The notes under the pieces were generated by a model, which worked only from the letters and a program-made list of their open reading frames with translations, did not search any database and was not told the DNA's origin. 64,000 bases of DNA from UBA3210 sp048359995. GTDB lineage: Bacteria; Bacillota_I; Bacilli_A; RFN20; CAG-449. Both the position numbers and the translations under genes were made by a program. Location: NCBI GenBank assembly GCA_048359995.1, contig DBGCPK010000005.1, positions 124,001 to 188,000 of the forward strand, written 5' to 3'. This document shows positions 26,815 to 36,600 of this stretch, piece after piece; within the stretch, counting starts at the first letter, position 1, and every line of letters starts with the position of its first letter.

Positions 26815-29800
26815 ATGTTCAATGTAAATAAGATCGCCGCGGTACAAGTCGGCCTTGCCTCTCCGGAGAAGATCAGACAATGGTCTCACGGGGAAGTGAA
26901 GAAGCCGGAAACCATCAACTATCGCAGCCAAAAGCCGGAAATGGACGGCCTCTATTGCGAAAGAATTTTCGGACCGAGCAAAGATTACGAATGCCATTGC
27001 GGAAAGTATAAAAAAATCCGATTCAAAGATATTATCTGCGAAAAGTGCGGCGTCGAAGTCACTACAAAGGCGGTTCGCCGCGAGAGAATGGGGCATATCG
27101 AACTCTGTTCTCCTTGCGCGCACATTTGGTATCTGAAAGGGATTCCTTCCCGCATGGGTCTCGTGCTGGACATTCTTCCGAAACAACTGGAAGAGGTCAT
27201 CTATTTCGTTTCGCATATCTGTCTGAATCCGGGTACTTCTTCGATTCTGAAATACCGGGAAGTTCTCGACGAAAAGACCTGCCGTATCGAATTCGTGTCG
27301 GCGATCAAGGAAATCAAAGAAACCAAACTCGATCCGTCTTCTTACGATTACACGAAAGCGGACGAATTGATTCAGCGGCTCGAAAATCCGCAGGAAACGT
27401 TCAATTTCACTTCTACGAGCAATTTCATCTCCAAATACACCGGCGCGGAATTCGGTTCCGGCGCGGAAGCGGTCAAGCGATTGCTCACCGAAGTCGATTT
27501 GGACAAAGATTTCGAAGAAATTCAAAACGAAATCAAAGACGCTTCCGGACAGAAGAGGCAAAAACTCTATAAACGTCTGGAATGCATCGAAGCGTTCAAA
27601 AATTCGGCGAATCGTCCGGAATGGATGGTTCTCGACGCTCTTCCGGTCATTCCGCCGGATCTGAGACCGATGCTTCAACTCGACGGAGGGCGTTTCGCCA
27701 CCAGCGATCTCAACGACCTCTATCGGAGAGTAATTACCAGAAATACGCGTTTAAAACGCGAAATCGATATGAATGCTCCGGACGTCATTCTGATGAACGA
27801 AAAGAGAATGTTGCAGGAAGCCGTCGACGCTTTAATCGACAACGGAAGAAGAACCAAACCGGTAACCGGTCCGGGAGGAAGAGCCTTGAAGTCGCTCTCG
27901 TCCACGCTGAAAGGAAAGCAGGGCCGTTTCCGTCAGAATCTTTTGGGTAAGCGCGTCGACTATTCGGGACGTTCGGTTATCGCCGTCGGTCCGTCTTTGA
28001 AAATGTATCAATGCGGAATTCCGAGAGAAATGGCGGTTCAGTTATTCCGACCTTTCATCGCCGCGATTATGATCAAAGACGGCATCGCCAACAGCCATAA
28101 ACAGGCGAACAAAATGATCGATCATTACGACGCAAAGGTTCTCGACATCGTCGAAAAGGTAGTCAAGGAACACCCTGTTCTCCTGAACCGTGCGCCTACT
28201 CTGCATCGTCTGGGCATTCAGGCGTTCAAACCGGTACTCGTCAACGGGCGGGCGATCCGTCTGCACCCTCTGGTTTGCGCCGGATTCAACGCCGACTTCG
28301 ACGGCGACCAAATGGCGGTTCACGTGCCGTTATCCTATGCCGCGCAGCAGGAAGCTTCGGACTTGATGATGGCCAACCACAACATTTTGGGACCGAAAGA
28401 CGGCAAACCGATCGTTACTCCGTCTCAGGATATGGTTTTGGGAAACTATTATCTGACCATCGAAAAATCGGCGGCCGATTTCCTCGACCATGCGAAAGAT
28501 TGCTATGATCGCGGAGATCAAGTCGAAGGCGATCTTTATACCGGTTATGCCCAAATGGAAGGCGCGGTGTATCGCAACATCGACGAGGTGATGACGGCTT
28601 ATCACACCCATAAAATCAGCCTCCACAATCGAATCGCGATCAGAGGTTCGGTGATGGGGAAAAGCGGATTTACCGAAGAAATGAACCGGTCTTATCTGAT
28701 TACGACGGTGGGAAAAATCATCTTCAACGGCATTTTTCCGGAGGATTTCCCGTATCTCAACGATACCAGCAAAGAAAATCTGTTGTCGGATCAGATTCGC
28801 TTCTTTGTTCCGAGAGGAACCAACATTAAGGAATACATCGCAAATCTGCCTTTGAAGAGTCCTTTTGCCAAAGGGAACATTTCCAAGATCATCAACGAAG
28901 TGTTCAACCGTTATCAGGCGGACAAGACTTCGGAAGTTTTGGATAAAATCAAGGATCAGGGATTCGAATATTCCACGATTGCCGGTTTCACCGTTTCGAT
29001 CAGCGATATTTCGGTCATCGACGGCAAAAACGATTTGATTGCCGAAGGGGACAAGAAAGTCGAAGTCATTCAGAATATGTTTGACAAAGGTCTGTTGACC
29101 GATTCGGAGAGACACAAGCAGGTTATCGACGTTTGGTCCAAAGTCAAAGACGACATCGAGAGCATTCTCAAAGATAAAATCGAGAAAGATCGAAAAAATC
29201 CGATCTTCATGATCTCCAAATCCGGCGCGCGCGGAAACTCTTCCAACTTCGTACAGTTGTGCGGACTCCGCGGCCTGATGGCGAATCCGTCGGGCGAAAC
29301 GATCGAACTTCCGATTAAATCCTGCTTCCGGGAAGGACTTTCGGTCAGCGAATTCTTCATTGCCACGCACGGAGCCAGAAAAGGCGGCGCGGATACGGCA
29401 TTGAAAACCGCCGACTCGGGTTATCTTACCCGAAGACTCGTCGACGTCTCCCACGACGTCATTATCCGCGAAACCGACTGCGGTGCCGATCACGGCTTTG
29501 TGGTTTCGGAAATTCGCGATACGAAAAAAGATCAGGTCATCGTGCCGTTCGCCGATCGCTTGATCGGTCGGTACACCGCGAAAGAGGTGGTCGATCCGAA
29601 TACCGGTGAAGTGATCGTTCCTGAAAACGAAATGATGGACGAAAATGCGGCGAAACGCATCGAAAAAGCCGGCGTGAAACAGGTCGAAATCCGCTCCTTA
29701 TTCACTTGCGAAACCAAAGACGGCGTCTGCGTCCATTGCTACGGACGGAATCTGGCGACCGGAAGGTTGGTGCAAGTCGGCGAGGCTGTCGGCGTAATGG

Positions 29801-30684
29801 CCGCGCAGTCGATCGGCGAACCGGGTACTCAATTGACGATGCGTACGTTCCACACCGGCGGCGTTGCCGGCGGCGATATTACGCAAGGTTTGCCGAGAGT
29901 CGCCGAATTGTTCGAAGCGCGGAATCCGAAAGGAGAAGCGCTGATCTCGGAGATTTCGGGAAAAATCGTCTCCATTCGCCAAGACGGAGGGCGTTACACG
30001 GTCGTCGTCAAAAACGATTTGGAAGAAAAGACGTACACCACGGTTTACAACGCCAAACTGAGAGTCAAAGAGGGCGATACGGTCGTCAACGGTCAGAAAA
30101 TCACGGAAGGCGCGGTCAACCCGAAAGAGTTGCTGAAAGTTTCCGACGTGACGAAAGTGCAGAATTACATTCTGAAAGAAGTTCAGAAAGTCTATAAAGG
30201 AAACGGTATCGACGTCTCCGACAAGCACATCGAGGTCATCGTCAGACAAATGCTCAGGAAGATGCTGATCATCGATTCCGGCGACACTTCGATGCTTCCG
30301 GGAACGAAGGTCAACACCGTCCGATTCACAGAGATCAACGAGCAGGCTCTTCTGGATGGAAAACGCCCTGCGGTCGGCACGCCGATCATTTTGGGCATCA
30401 CGAAAGCGGCTCTGGATACGGAATCGTTCTTGTCCAGCGCTTCGTTCCAAGAAACCACGAAAGTACTCACCGACGCGGCCATCAAAGGCAAGATCGATTA
30501 TCTGCACGGCTTGAAAGAGAACGTGATGATCGGAAAATTGATTCCTGCCGGCACGGGTTTGCGCGAAGAAACCGAGGAAGAGGAAGAATTGTTCGAAAAG
30601 GAAGAAGAATACACTACTCTGCCGATCGCTTCCGAAGAAGAGAAACAGCAGGTCTTCGATTTCAACGCCGATCTGGCGGAATAG
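26815..30684 (+). CDS. rpoC: RNA polymerase beta-prime subunit
   Basis: 1289 residues. The N-terminal zinc finger is CHCGKYKKIRFKDIICEKCG, the catalytic loop is NADFDGDQMAVH with three metal-binding Asp, the second zinc site is CETKDGVCVHCYG with an upstream Cys in ETDCGADHG, and the trigger-loop region is ARKGGADTALKTADSGYLTRRL. The length is like Bacillota RpoC without large lineage insertions. It follows rpoB by 17 nt; AAGGAGG is 12 nt before the start, a long but usable spacing. Confidence 0.98.
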   Translation: MFNVNKIAAVQVGLASPEKIRQWSHGEVKKPETINYRSQKPEMDGLYCERIFGPSKDYECHCGKYKKIRFKDIICEKCGVEVTTKAVRRERMGHIELCSPCAHIWYLKGIPSRMGLVLDILPKQLEEVIYFVSHICLNPGTSSILKYREVLDEKTCRIEFVSAIKEIKETKLDPSSYDYTKADELIQRLENPQETFNFTSTSNFISKYTGAEFGSGAEAVKRLLTEVDLDKDFEEIQNEIKDASGQKRQKLYKRLECIEAFKNSANRPEWMVLDALPVIPPDLRPMLQLDGGRFATSDLNDLYRRVITRNTRLKREIDMNAPDVILMNEKRMLQEAVDALIDNGRRTKPVTGPGGRALKSLSSTLKGKQGRFRQNLLGKRVDYSGRSVIAVGPSLKMYQCGIPREMAVQLFRPFIAAIMIKDGIANSHKQANKMIDHYDAKVLDIVEKVVKEHPVLLNRAPTLHRLGIQAFKPVLVNGRAIRLHPLVCAGFNADFDGDQMAVHVPLSYAAQQEASDLMMANHNILGPKDGKPIVTPSQDMVLGNYYLTIEKSAADFLDHAKDCYDRGDQVEGDLYTGYAQMEGAVYRNIDEVMTAYHTHKISLHNRIAIRGSVMGKSGFTEEMNRSYLITTVGKIIFNGIFPEDFPYLNDTSKENLLSDQIRFFVPRGTNIKEYIANLPLKSPFAKGNISKIINEVFNRYQADKTSEVLDKIKDQGFEYSTIAGFTVSISDISVIDGKNDLIAEGDKKVEVIQNMFDKGLLTDSERHKQVIDVWSKVKDDIESILKDKIEKDRKNPIFMISKSGARGNSSNFVQLCGLRGLMANPSGETIELPIKSCFREGLSVSEFFIATHGARKGGADTALKTADSGYLTRRLVDVSHDVIIRETDCGADHGFVVSEIRDTKKDQVIVPFADRLIGRYTAKEVVDPNTGEVIVPENEMMDENAAKRIEKAGVKQVEIRSLFTCETKDGVCVHCYGRNLATGRLVQVGEAVGVMAAQSIGEPGTQLTMRTFHTGGVAGGDITQGLPRVAELFEARNPKGEALISEISGKIVSIRQDGGRYTVVVKNDLEEKTYTTVYNAKLRVKEGDTVVNGQKITEGAVNPKELLKVSDVTKVQNYILKEVQKVYKGNGIDVSDKHIEVIVRQMLRKMLIIDSGDTSMLPGTKVNTVRFTEINEQALLDGKRPAVGTPIILGITKAALDTESFLSSASFQETTKVLTDAAIKGKIDYLHGLKENVMIGKLIPAGTGLREETEEEEELFEKEEEYTTLPIASEEEKQQVFDFNADLAE

Positions 30685-30692
30685 CGAAAGGA

Positions 30693-30725
30693 AAAGATTG
30701 CAGAACAACCTGCAATCTTTTTTTC
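30693..30725 (+). terminator. Intrinsic terminator after rpoC
   Basis: AAAGATTGCAG-AACAAC-CTGCAATCTTT with a following T-tract. Confidence 0.95.
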
Positions 30726-30841
30726 ATTCGACGAAAACGGCGATTTGTTTCGGATAACGATTCATCTGACAAGCGGATTTCTTTCTTCTTGAAAGTTGAC
30801 GTTCTCTTCGGTAAGATTATACCTGTTGCGAGGTATTCAGT

Positions 30842-31426
30842 ATGGAATTCAATGCGAGATTAGGGTGGATCGAAGTCATATGCGGACCGATGTTCGCGGG
30901 AAAGAGCGAGGAATTGATTCGGAGAATCAAACGCCTCGAATACGCGAAAAAGAAAGTGGTCGTTTTCAAACCGACGATCGACGACCGATACTCTGCCGAC
31001 GAGGTGGTTTCCCATAACAAGCGAAAGACAAAATGTTACAACCTGTCGCATAGCAATGAAGTGATGAAATATATCACCGAAGACGTTTATGCGGTGGCTT
31101 TCGACGAAGTGCAGTTTATGGACGAGGACATTGTGCAGGTCATCGATCGACTCGCGGAAATGGGGAAGAGGGTCATCTGCGCCGGACTTGACAATGATTT
31201 TCGCGGCGAGCCGTTTTCGATTATGCCTCAGTTGCTCTGCAAGGCGGAATACGTCTCGAAATTGACGGCGATCTGCACTTGTTGCGGAGCGAACGCGACG
31301 AGAACCCAGCGGATCGTCAACGGAAAACCGGCGTTTTACGAAGATCCGATACTGATCATCGGCGCAAGCGAAACCTATGAACCGCGTTGCCGGCACTGCC
31401 ATCGTGTTCCCCGAAAAGAAGAATAA
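30842..31426 (+). CDS. tdk: Thymidine kinase
   Basis: 194 residues. P-loop GPMFAGKSEELIRRI near residue 14, Walker B-like VAFDEVQFM with the catalytic Glu, lasso region, and two zinc-binding Cys pairs (CTCCG and CRHCH). It phosphorylates thymidine (and deoxyuridine) for salvage; cytoplasmic tetramer in the family. A likely promoter is TTGACG (30796-30801), 16 nt, TATACC (30818-30823). It is monocistronic and ended by a terminator shared with the convergent folate transporter gene. Confidence 0.96.
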   Translation: MEFNARLGWIEVICGPMFAGKSEELIRRIKRLEYAKKKVVVFKPTIDDRYSADEVVSHNKRKTKCYNLSHSNEVMKYITEDVYAVAFDEVQFMDEDIVQVIDRLAEMGKRVICAGLDNDFRGEPFSIMPQLLCKAEYVSKLTAICTCCGANATRTQRIVNGKPAFYEDPILIIGASETYEPRCRHCHRVPRKEE

Positions 31427-31437
31427 CTCTATGAAAT

Positions 31438-31462
31438 GCAGAATCGCGCGATTCTGCTTTTT
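31438..31462. terminator. Bidirectional terminator between tdk and the folate transporter gene
   Basis: GCAGAATC-GCGC-GATTCTGC with TTTTT on the + side and A-rich sequence on the other; the hairpin serves tdk and probably the convergent gene. Confidence 0.85.
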
Positions 31463-32693
31463 ATTTCGAGGTTTCGTCAGTGCGATTCGAATAGAGAAAA
31501 GACAGTCGTATGTTTTCGTCGATATATCCGAATCGGCAAAGCACGGGGATGATCGTTCGGAACACCAAATAGAGGACGAGGCTTTGAGGCAGAAGATAGA
31601 TCAGATTTTTCGGCAATGAATACAACAGCGCGTAAGACGAAAAAGTCGCGCCGAAGGAAGCGGAATCCAAACTTCCCGACATCGCAAAGAGGCGGCACTG
31701 CAGGTAAGAACCCAGCAACACGTTCAAGAGCATTCCGACGATGATTCGCGACAAAAGTACCTTTCCGAAACTGATTCGGGTTTTATAAAAGCAAATTCCG
31801 TAAGTAAAGGCGGCCAAAGCGGCCTGCACGGTGTAGCCGAAGTAAAACATTCCCTGCTGCGGCGTGATGAAATAGCCGACGATGTCGCTGAGGGTGCCGA
31901 TAATCAGAGAGACGACAGGACCGTAGATCAGTCCGACGGCGGCGAGAAAGATATAGGCGAGCGAAATCCCGAGATTTCCGAATCCGCTGGGAAGAGAGAA
32001 AAACTTCGAAAGAAGAAGAAGAGCGAAGATCATCGCCAATCCCGAAAGGGACTTCGCACTCTTAAAGACATCCAGCGAGGATTTCCAGTAGTCTCTATGA
32101 AAAGGCGTATGAAAGAGCCGCACATTGTCCTCGATGTCCGGACGTTCCTTGTCTCGAGAAAAGCTGATGAAAAGGACGGCGAAGAAGGCACCTGCGATCA
32201 GCGCAAACCCCCCGCCTGCATAGGGCGAAAAATGATTCTTCAAAACGACGATGTCGCTTTCGTTTTCGAAATTCAAAGTGGCCGTTTCTTCGATATACGC
32301 GGTCAATACCGTTCGGATAAAGGTTTTCGCGCGCGTTTCGACGCTCTTTTTGGAGATAAAGAAAAATCGATCGTAATACCTGCTCTTGGTGACGATCGTA
32401 TAACCCAACTCGTTTTTATTCAGGGAAAAGTCCTTTTTTCGGAGCATTCGGTCGACGTCGACCGATCCGTATCTGTTCAAATCCGAATTGCGAATCTCTT
32501 TCAGAAAATCGGCGTCGAGAATTCCGTTCAAATCTCTTTCTCCGTCGTAAGTGAAGTTGACCTCATAATAACTGTTCGAATAATTGCAAAAAGAAGCGAT
32601 TAAAAAGCCGGAGAGAAAGGCGATTGTCAGAGAAAGCAAGGTGATGACGATCACGGAACGGATTCTCTTTCGGCTCAATGAAATTTTTCCCAT
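31461..32693 (-). CDS. Folate-type ECF transporter S component with N-terminal extension
   Basis: A 410-residue membrane protein. The C-terminal 200 residues have the ECF S-component look of the FolT family (ISLAYIFLAAVGLIYGPVV, IGTLSDIVGYFI, FYFGYTVQAALAAFTYGI). Unusually, about 200 residues precede it: one membrane helix at 13-35, an extracytoplasmic stretch of some 120 residues, a second helix near 160-180, and a linker. S components bind the vitamin and dock on a shared EcfAAT module, which is not in the window. A THF riboswitch directly upstream identifies folate as the probable ligand. The start codon follows the riboswitch terminator U-tract, and the ribosome site AAGGAGG is inside the terminator stem. 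Confidence 0.85.
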   Translation of the reverse strand: MGKISLSRKRIRSVIVITLLSLTIAFLSGFLIASFCNYSNSYYEVNFTYDGERDLNGILDADFLKEIRNSDLNRYGSVDVDRMLRKKDFSLNKNELGYTIVTKSRYYDRFFFISKKSVETRAKTFIRTVLTAYIEETATLNFENESDIVVLKNHFSPYAGGGFALIAGAFFAVLFISFSRDKERPDIEDNVRLFHTPFHRDYWKSSLDVFKSAKSLSGLAMIFALLLLSKFFSLPSGFGNLGISLAYIFLAAVGLIYGPVVSLIIGTLSDIVGYFITPQQGMFYFGYTVQAALAAFTYGICFYKTRISFGKVLLSRIIVGMLLNVLLGSYLQCRLFAMSGSLDSASFGATFSSYALLYSLPKNLIYLLPQSLVLYLVFRTIIPVLCRFGYIDENIRLSFLYSNRTDETSK

Positions 32694-32828
32694 AAAAAAG
32701 ACCTCCTTGGAGAGGTCCGCGAAAGTAATGTCTTCACATTAACAGCGGACGCATTAGAAAACCGCCACAAGGTTCGTCCTGTTTTTTCTTCCCAAAAGCA
32801 GGCACTTAACGCTTTCTAACTACTCTGT
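32694..32828 (-). promoter_or_regulatory. THF riboswitch with terminator expression platform
   Basis: Read on the reverse strand, the aptamer (32742-32828) matches the tetrahydrofolate class: GAGTAG, then GCGTTAAGTG, then GACGAA, then GGCGG, and the closing GCGTCCGCT, with P1 formed by ACAG and CTGT. Downstream, GACCTC-TCCAAG-GAGGTC plus six T forms a terminator at 32694-32717. GTCCGC of the aptamer (32745-32750) can instead pair with GCGGAC (32715-32720), which overlaps the terminator stem, so ligand binding would free the terminator: an OFF switch. The ribosome site is buried in the same stem. A TATAAT (32846-32851 complement) is the likely -10 box. Confidence 0.9.
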
Positions 32829-32950
32829 CTTTAAAAGTATAACCCATTATATGAAAAAAATTAACAAATAAACCGCAAAATCAAAAAAACATTTTTAAAG
32901 TCGGGGAAAATGGTGTATTATAGTAAAGACCCTTTAAAAAGGAGGAAAAA

Positions 32951-33172
32951 ATGGAGTACGTCTTAGTTGTCATTTCTGTCTTTCTGATTTTGATTACCCT
33001 TTTGCAGGGAGGGAAGACCAACGGTGCTTCGGGGGCGATCACCGGAGGAAGCAAAATGAATATCTTCGCCAAAACCAAGGAGCGGGGTTCGGAGAGGGTT
33101 CTCTCGATTCTCACGCTGGTATTGGGCATCGTCTTTTTCCTCTTTACACTGCTGACGAAATATCTCGGTTAA
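32951..33172 (+). CDS. secG: Preprotein translocase subunit SecG
   Basis: 73 residues with two membrane helices and the SecG signature LLQGGKTNGASGAITGGS between them. It assists SecA-driven translocation. Ribosome site AAGGAGG. It is the first gene of secG-rnr-smpB, the usual Bacillota order. A hairpin with a T-rich tail follows and may reduce read-through to rnr. Confidence 0.95.
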   Translation: MEYVLVVISVFLILITLLQGGKTNGASGAITGGSKMNIFAKTKERGSERVLSILTLVLGIVFFLFTLLTKYLG

Positions 33173-33200
33173 AATAAGGGTTGCAAAACCCTTTTATTTT
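33171..33200 (+). terminator. Hairpin between secG and rnr
   Basis: AAGGGTT-GCAA-AACCCTT followed by TTATTTTT. Because rnr starts 20 nt later without another obvious promoter, it is probably a leaky terminator. Confidence 0.65.
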
Positions 33201-33219
33201 TGGAAAGAGAGGCGAGAAC

Positions 33220-35331
33220 ATGAAAGATCGGATTCGAAATTTGATTGGGAAACATCCTTTGAGCAAGAAAGTGCTTCTTGAATTCTTTTCCGATGCGAAA
33301 GAAGCGGAGAAAACGCTCGACGACCTGATCGCCGCAGGAGAAGTCGCGATTCACAAGAACAAACTCTATCTGCCGGAACAGATCGGTTTAAAAAAAGCCC
33401 GCATCGTCTCGATCAAAGATCATTTTGCCTTTGCTTCTCTTTCGGACGAAGAAGAAGATGTCTATATCGATCGAGGCGATCTTCACGGGGCGTTTCTGGA
33501 CGACATCGTCTTCCTGAAAATTCATGGAAGCGCAGGCGAAGTTTTCTCCGTCGTCGAGAAAAGCCGAAAACGGATCGTCGGTGAGGTGGTTTTCCGTCGG
33601 GGAAGATTTTACCTCGAAACGAAAGATATCGCTTCCGATGATGTCGAGTTCGTCCTCGATTCCGGCTCGGTAAAGTTTCTCGTAGGTCATATCGTCGTCG
33701 GCGTCATCGTCAGGGAAGAAGAAAATCGCTTCTATCTCGACGTCGTCGAGGTGATCGGGCATAAAAACGATCCGGGTACGGATATCGCCCGTATCATTCT
33801 CAATCACGGCGCGGACTTGAAATTCGGCGAAGAAGTGATGAATCAAGTTCGGACGATTCCCGACCATGTGGACGAAAGCGAATGGACCGGACGCGTCGAT
33901 TTCCGCGATCGCCGTATCGTTACGATCGACGGAGAAGACGCCAAAGATTTTGACGACGCCGTCGAAATTCAAAGAACATCGCGCGGCTACGAGATCGGCG
34001 TTCATATCGCCGACGTCGCGCATTACGTTCGTTCGGGATCGCCTTTGGACAAAGAAGCTCTTTCGCGAGGGACTTCGATCTACGTAACCGATCGGGTAGT
34101 TCCGATGCTGCCATTCGAACTCTCCAACGGTATCTGTTCGCTCAATCCCGACGTCGAGAGACTGGTCACTTCCTGCATTTTCGAAATCGATCCGTACGGC
34201 AACGTCTTGAAAAGCAAGATCGTCAAAGGAGTGATCCGTTCTTGCGCTCGGCTGACCTATACTTACGTCAACCGCCTTTTCAATCGCGAGTTGAAAAAGG
34301 AAGAGCATCTTTCCGAAGAAATCGATCAAATGCTGTTTCTTCTTCAAGAAGCGGCGAACAAAATCCGCAAAAAAAGGAAACGCGCGGGCGCGATCGATCT
34401 GGAATCGACGGAACTGCAATTTCTCTGCACGGCGGAAGGTCAACCTTACGAAGTCGTAAAGAGAAAGCAAGGAAAGGGAGAAGAATTGATCGAAGATCTG
34501 ATGATCGCGGCCAACGAAATCGTCGCTTCCGAGATTGAAAAACTTCAACTTCCTTTCGCTTACCGCATTCACGAACAACCGAAATCAAAGAAGATGGAAA
34601 CATTTATGAAGATATCCGCGCATTTAGGCTACAAGTGCGATTTCTCGCCCTTGAGCGTATCGCCGAGAGAATTATCTTCGCATTTGGATAAGATACAGGA
34701 TAAGGATAAAAAGGAAATTCTTTCGATGATCCTTCTCCGTTCGTTGGCCAAAGCGCGGTATGCTTCGGAGAATTGCGGTCATTTCGGGCTGGCGAGTGAG
34801 ACATACTGCCATTTCACTTCGCCGATCAGAAGATATCCGGACTTGTGCGTTCATCGCTTGATCGATCGTTATCTGATCCGAAAGGATCAAAGCGTAACCA
34901 AAGAATTTTCCGAAGAGATCGCCTTTATATGCGAAACCGCGTCGATAAAAGAACGCCGCGCGATGAGCATCGAAAGAGAAGTCGACGAATTGGAAAGCGC
35001 CAAATTCATGGCGGATAAGGTCGGAAACGTCTTTTCGGGAAGAATCAACGGAATGACCGCGAAAGGAATCTTTGTCGAATTGGACAACGGCATCGACGGG
35101 TATCTCGATTTCGAGGAGATTGCCGACGATTTTTACGTCTTCGACGAAAGGTACCTCACGGCGGTCGGGAGAAGAACGGGAAGAAAATTTCAGATGGGAG
35201 ATCATCTTCGCGTCCGTTTGATCCGCGTCGATATCGACAACTATCGAATCGTTTTCTCTTTGATCGACGAGAGAAAAGAGATTACAATAAAAGAAGAAAG
35301 CGAAAGAAGGAGAAGAAATGGAAGGAATTAA
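33220..35331 (+). CDS. rnr: Ribonuclease R
   Basis: 703 residues: N-terminal winged helix, cold-shock-like domains, RNB catalytic domain with the metal-binding Asp cluster DGEDAKDFDDAVEI, and a C-terminal S1 domain (VGNVFSGRINGMTAKGIFVEL) ending in a basic tail RRRRNGRN. A processive 3'-5' exonuclease that degrades structured RNA and works with tmRNA-SmpB. I chose ATG 33220 (GAGGCGAG upstream) and rejected the in-frame start at 33181, which lies in the hairpin. It overlaps smpB by 14 nt. Confidence 0.96.
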   Translation: MKDRIRNLIGKHPLSKKVLLEFFSDAKEAEKTLDDLIAAGEVAIHKNKLYLPEQIGLKKARIVSIKDHFAFASLSDEEEDVYIDRGDLHGAFLDDIVFLKIHGSAGEVFSVVEKSRKRIVGEVVFRRGRFYLETKDIASDDVEFVLDSGSVKFLVGHIVVGVIVREEENRFYLDVVEVIGHKNDPGTDIARIILNHGADLKFGEEVMNQVRTIPDHVDESEWTGRVDFRDRRIVTIDGEDAKDFDDAVEIQRTSRGYEIGVHIADVAHYVRSGSPLDKEALSRGTSIYVTDRVVPMLPFELSNGICSLNPDVERLVTSCIFEIDPYGNVLKSKIVKGVIRSCARLTYTYVNRLFNRELKKEEHLSEEIDQMLFLLQEAANKIRKKRKRAGAIDLESTELQFLCTAEGQPYEVVKRKQGKGEELIEDLMIAANEIVASEIEKLQLPFAYRIHEQPKSKKMETFMKISAHLGYKCDFSPLSVSPRELSSHLDKIQDKDKKEILSMILLRSLAKARYASENCGHFGLASETYCHFTSPIRRYPDLCVHRLIDRYLIRKDQSVTKEFSEEIAFICETASIKERRAMSIEREVDELESAKFMADKVGNVFSGRINGMTAKGIFVELDNGIDGYLDFEEIADDFYVFDERYLTAVGRRTGRKFQMGDHLRVRLIRVDIDNYRIVFSLIDERKEITIKEESERRRRNGRN

Positions 35332-35767
35332 GATCATCGCCACCAACCGCAAAGCTACTTACGAGTATTTTCTTTCCTCTCCTTTGGAATGCGGAATCGC
35401 CTTAAAAGGGACGGAGATCAAGTCGCTGAAAGTCAACGGGGCTTCGCTCGCGGATTCTTATGTCGTCATCAGAAACGGAGAAGCGTTCATTCTCAATATG
35501 CACATCAGCGTTTTCAAGGAGGGGAATATTTTTAACCACGATCCTTTGAGAACGCGAAAACTTCTTTTGCACAAAAAAGAGATCTTGAAGTTGTCCCAGA
35601 AAGTGAAAGAAAAAGGATTTACTCTGGTCTGCACCAAAGTATATCTGAAAAACGGAAGGGCCAAGGTGGAAATCGCTTTGGCGAAAGGAAAAAAGAATTA
35701 CGACAAGCGCGAAAGCGAAAAGGAAAAGAGCCGGAAACGGGAAGCGGCGGAAGTCAGGGGATATTGA
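35318..35767 (+). CDS. smpB: SsrA-binding protein SmpB
   Basis: 149 residues with the beta-barrel signature ATYEYFLSSPLECGIALKGTEIKS and a basic C-terminal tail (KKNYDKRESEKEKSRKRE). It binds the tRNA-like part of tmRNA and takes it to stalled ribosomes. The tmRNA gene is at 56134. It is translationally coupled to rnr (overlap) and to the next gene (TGATG). Confidence 0.97.
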   Translation: MEGIKIIATNRKATYEYFLSSPLECGIALKGTEIKSLKVNGASLADSYVVIRNGEAFILNMHISVFKEGNIFNHDPLRTRKLLLHKKEILKLSQKVKEKGFTLVCTKVYLKNGRAKVEIALAKGKKNYDKRESEKEKSRKREAAEVRGY

Positions 35768-36378
35768 TGTTGGAGACGATCGACAGTTATATTTACACCG
35801 GAGTTAGTTTTTCGACGTTTTCCTTTGACGAAGCGTCGTTGCTGTGCGTGAAGTACGCCTTGTCGAAGCTCCGGAAAAAGAAGTATCGGGCCTTGCTGAA
35901 AGAAGCATTGATGCGCGCGGAGATTTTTTATCCCGACGAGGAACAAGTCAACTATTTTCTGCACGGCACGTTGAAAGCGTTAAAAGACGCTACGCTCCTT
36001 TTGAGTACGGACAAAAAGGAAATCCGCCTGGCCGAAAAATTTTTAGGCAGGGAAGTTCCATATTCCCGATCGTTCAAGATCATCGATCTGTCTTCGGAAA
36101 TCCGAATGAAGAAAGCCTGTTTCATCGTTCGGGATCAGAAAGAAATTCATCGGTATCGGTACGTGATCGACTATTTCGATCGCTACGCCATCGTCGATCT
36201 TCAAAAAATCCGCAAAAGCGAGAACGAACGGACGAACGGCGATACCTTTCTCGACGAAATCAAAATCCGCATTTTGCAGGACAACGATTCCGAAGTGTTT
36301 TTCATTTCGGCAGGTATCCTGTCGAACATAGTCGCCGGCTTTCTGTTTTCGTTAAATAAAATGGCGATTCACCTTTAA
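35767..36378 (+). CDS. Unknown protein with C-terminal membrane segment
   Basis: 203 residues; I do not recognise the family. The start ATG 35767 overlaps the smpB stop in TGATG. The protein is mostly soluble-looking, with many charged residues and several Tyr/Phe, and has one hydrophobic segment near the C-terminus (ISAGILSNIVAGFLFSLNK), so it may be a tail-anchored protein. Its place in the secG-rnr-smpB transcript suggests constitutive expression, not a function. Confidence 0.75.
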   Translation: MLETIDSYIYTGVSFSTFSFDEASLLCVKYALSKLRKKKYRALLKEALMRAEIFYPDEEQVNYFLHGTLKALKDATLLLSTDKKEIRLAEKFLGREVPYSRSFKIIDLSSEIRMKKACFIVRDQKEIHRYRYVIDYFDRYAIVDLQKIRKSENERTNGDTFLDEIKIRILQDNDSEVFFISAGILSNIVAGFLFSLNKMAIHL

Positions 36379-36453
36379 TTAGAGAAGAAAAGAAAAAATG
36401 GGTTTATGAAAGCGATTTCATCATTTTTTTGCAAAAAATTGTGATTATTTTCG

Positions 36454-36482
36454 TTGACATTGAGTAAAAAATAGTGTTTATT
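36454..36482 (+). promoter_or_regulatory. Promoter of the opp operon
   Basis: A perfect TTGACA at 36454-36459 is followed after 17 nt by TTTATT (36477-36482), a weak -10 box. The leader of about 110 nt to oppA has no riboswitch that I recognise. Confidence 0.55.
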
Positions 36483-36600
36483 GTAGATACGTATATTTTA
36501 ATTTATATTGAAAGTGCAAGGGGAAAAGCAAGGAATTCTACCATTTTTTGACACTTTTGACATAAATATAATGTATGTAACTCAAGAAAAGGAGGAAATT

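Noticed and set aside
32097..32603. 168-codon + frame opposite the folate transporter gene
   Set aside because: Shadow of the transporter's N-terminal extension; no ribosome site and no family resemblance.
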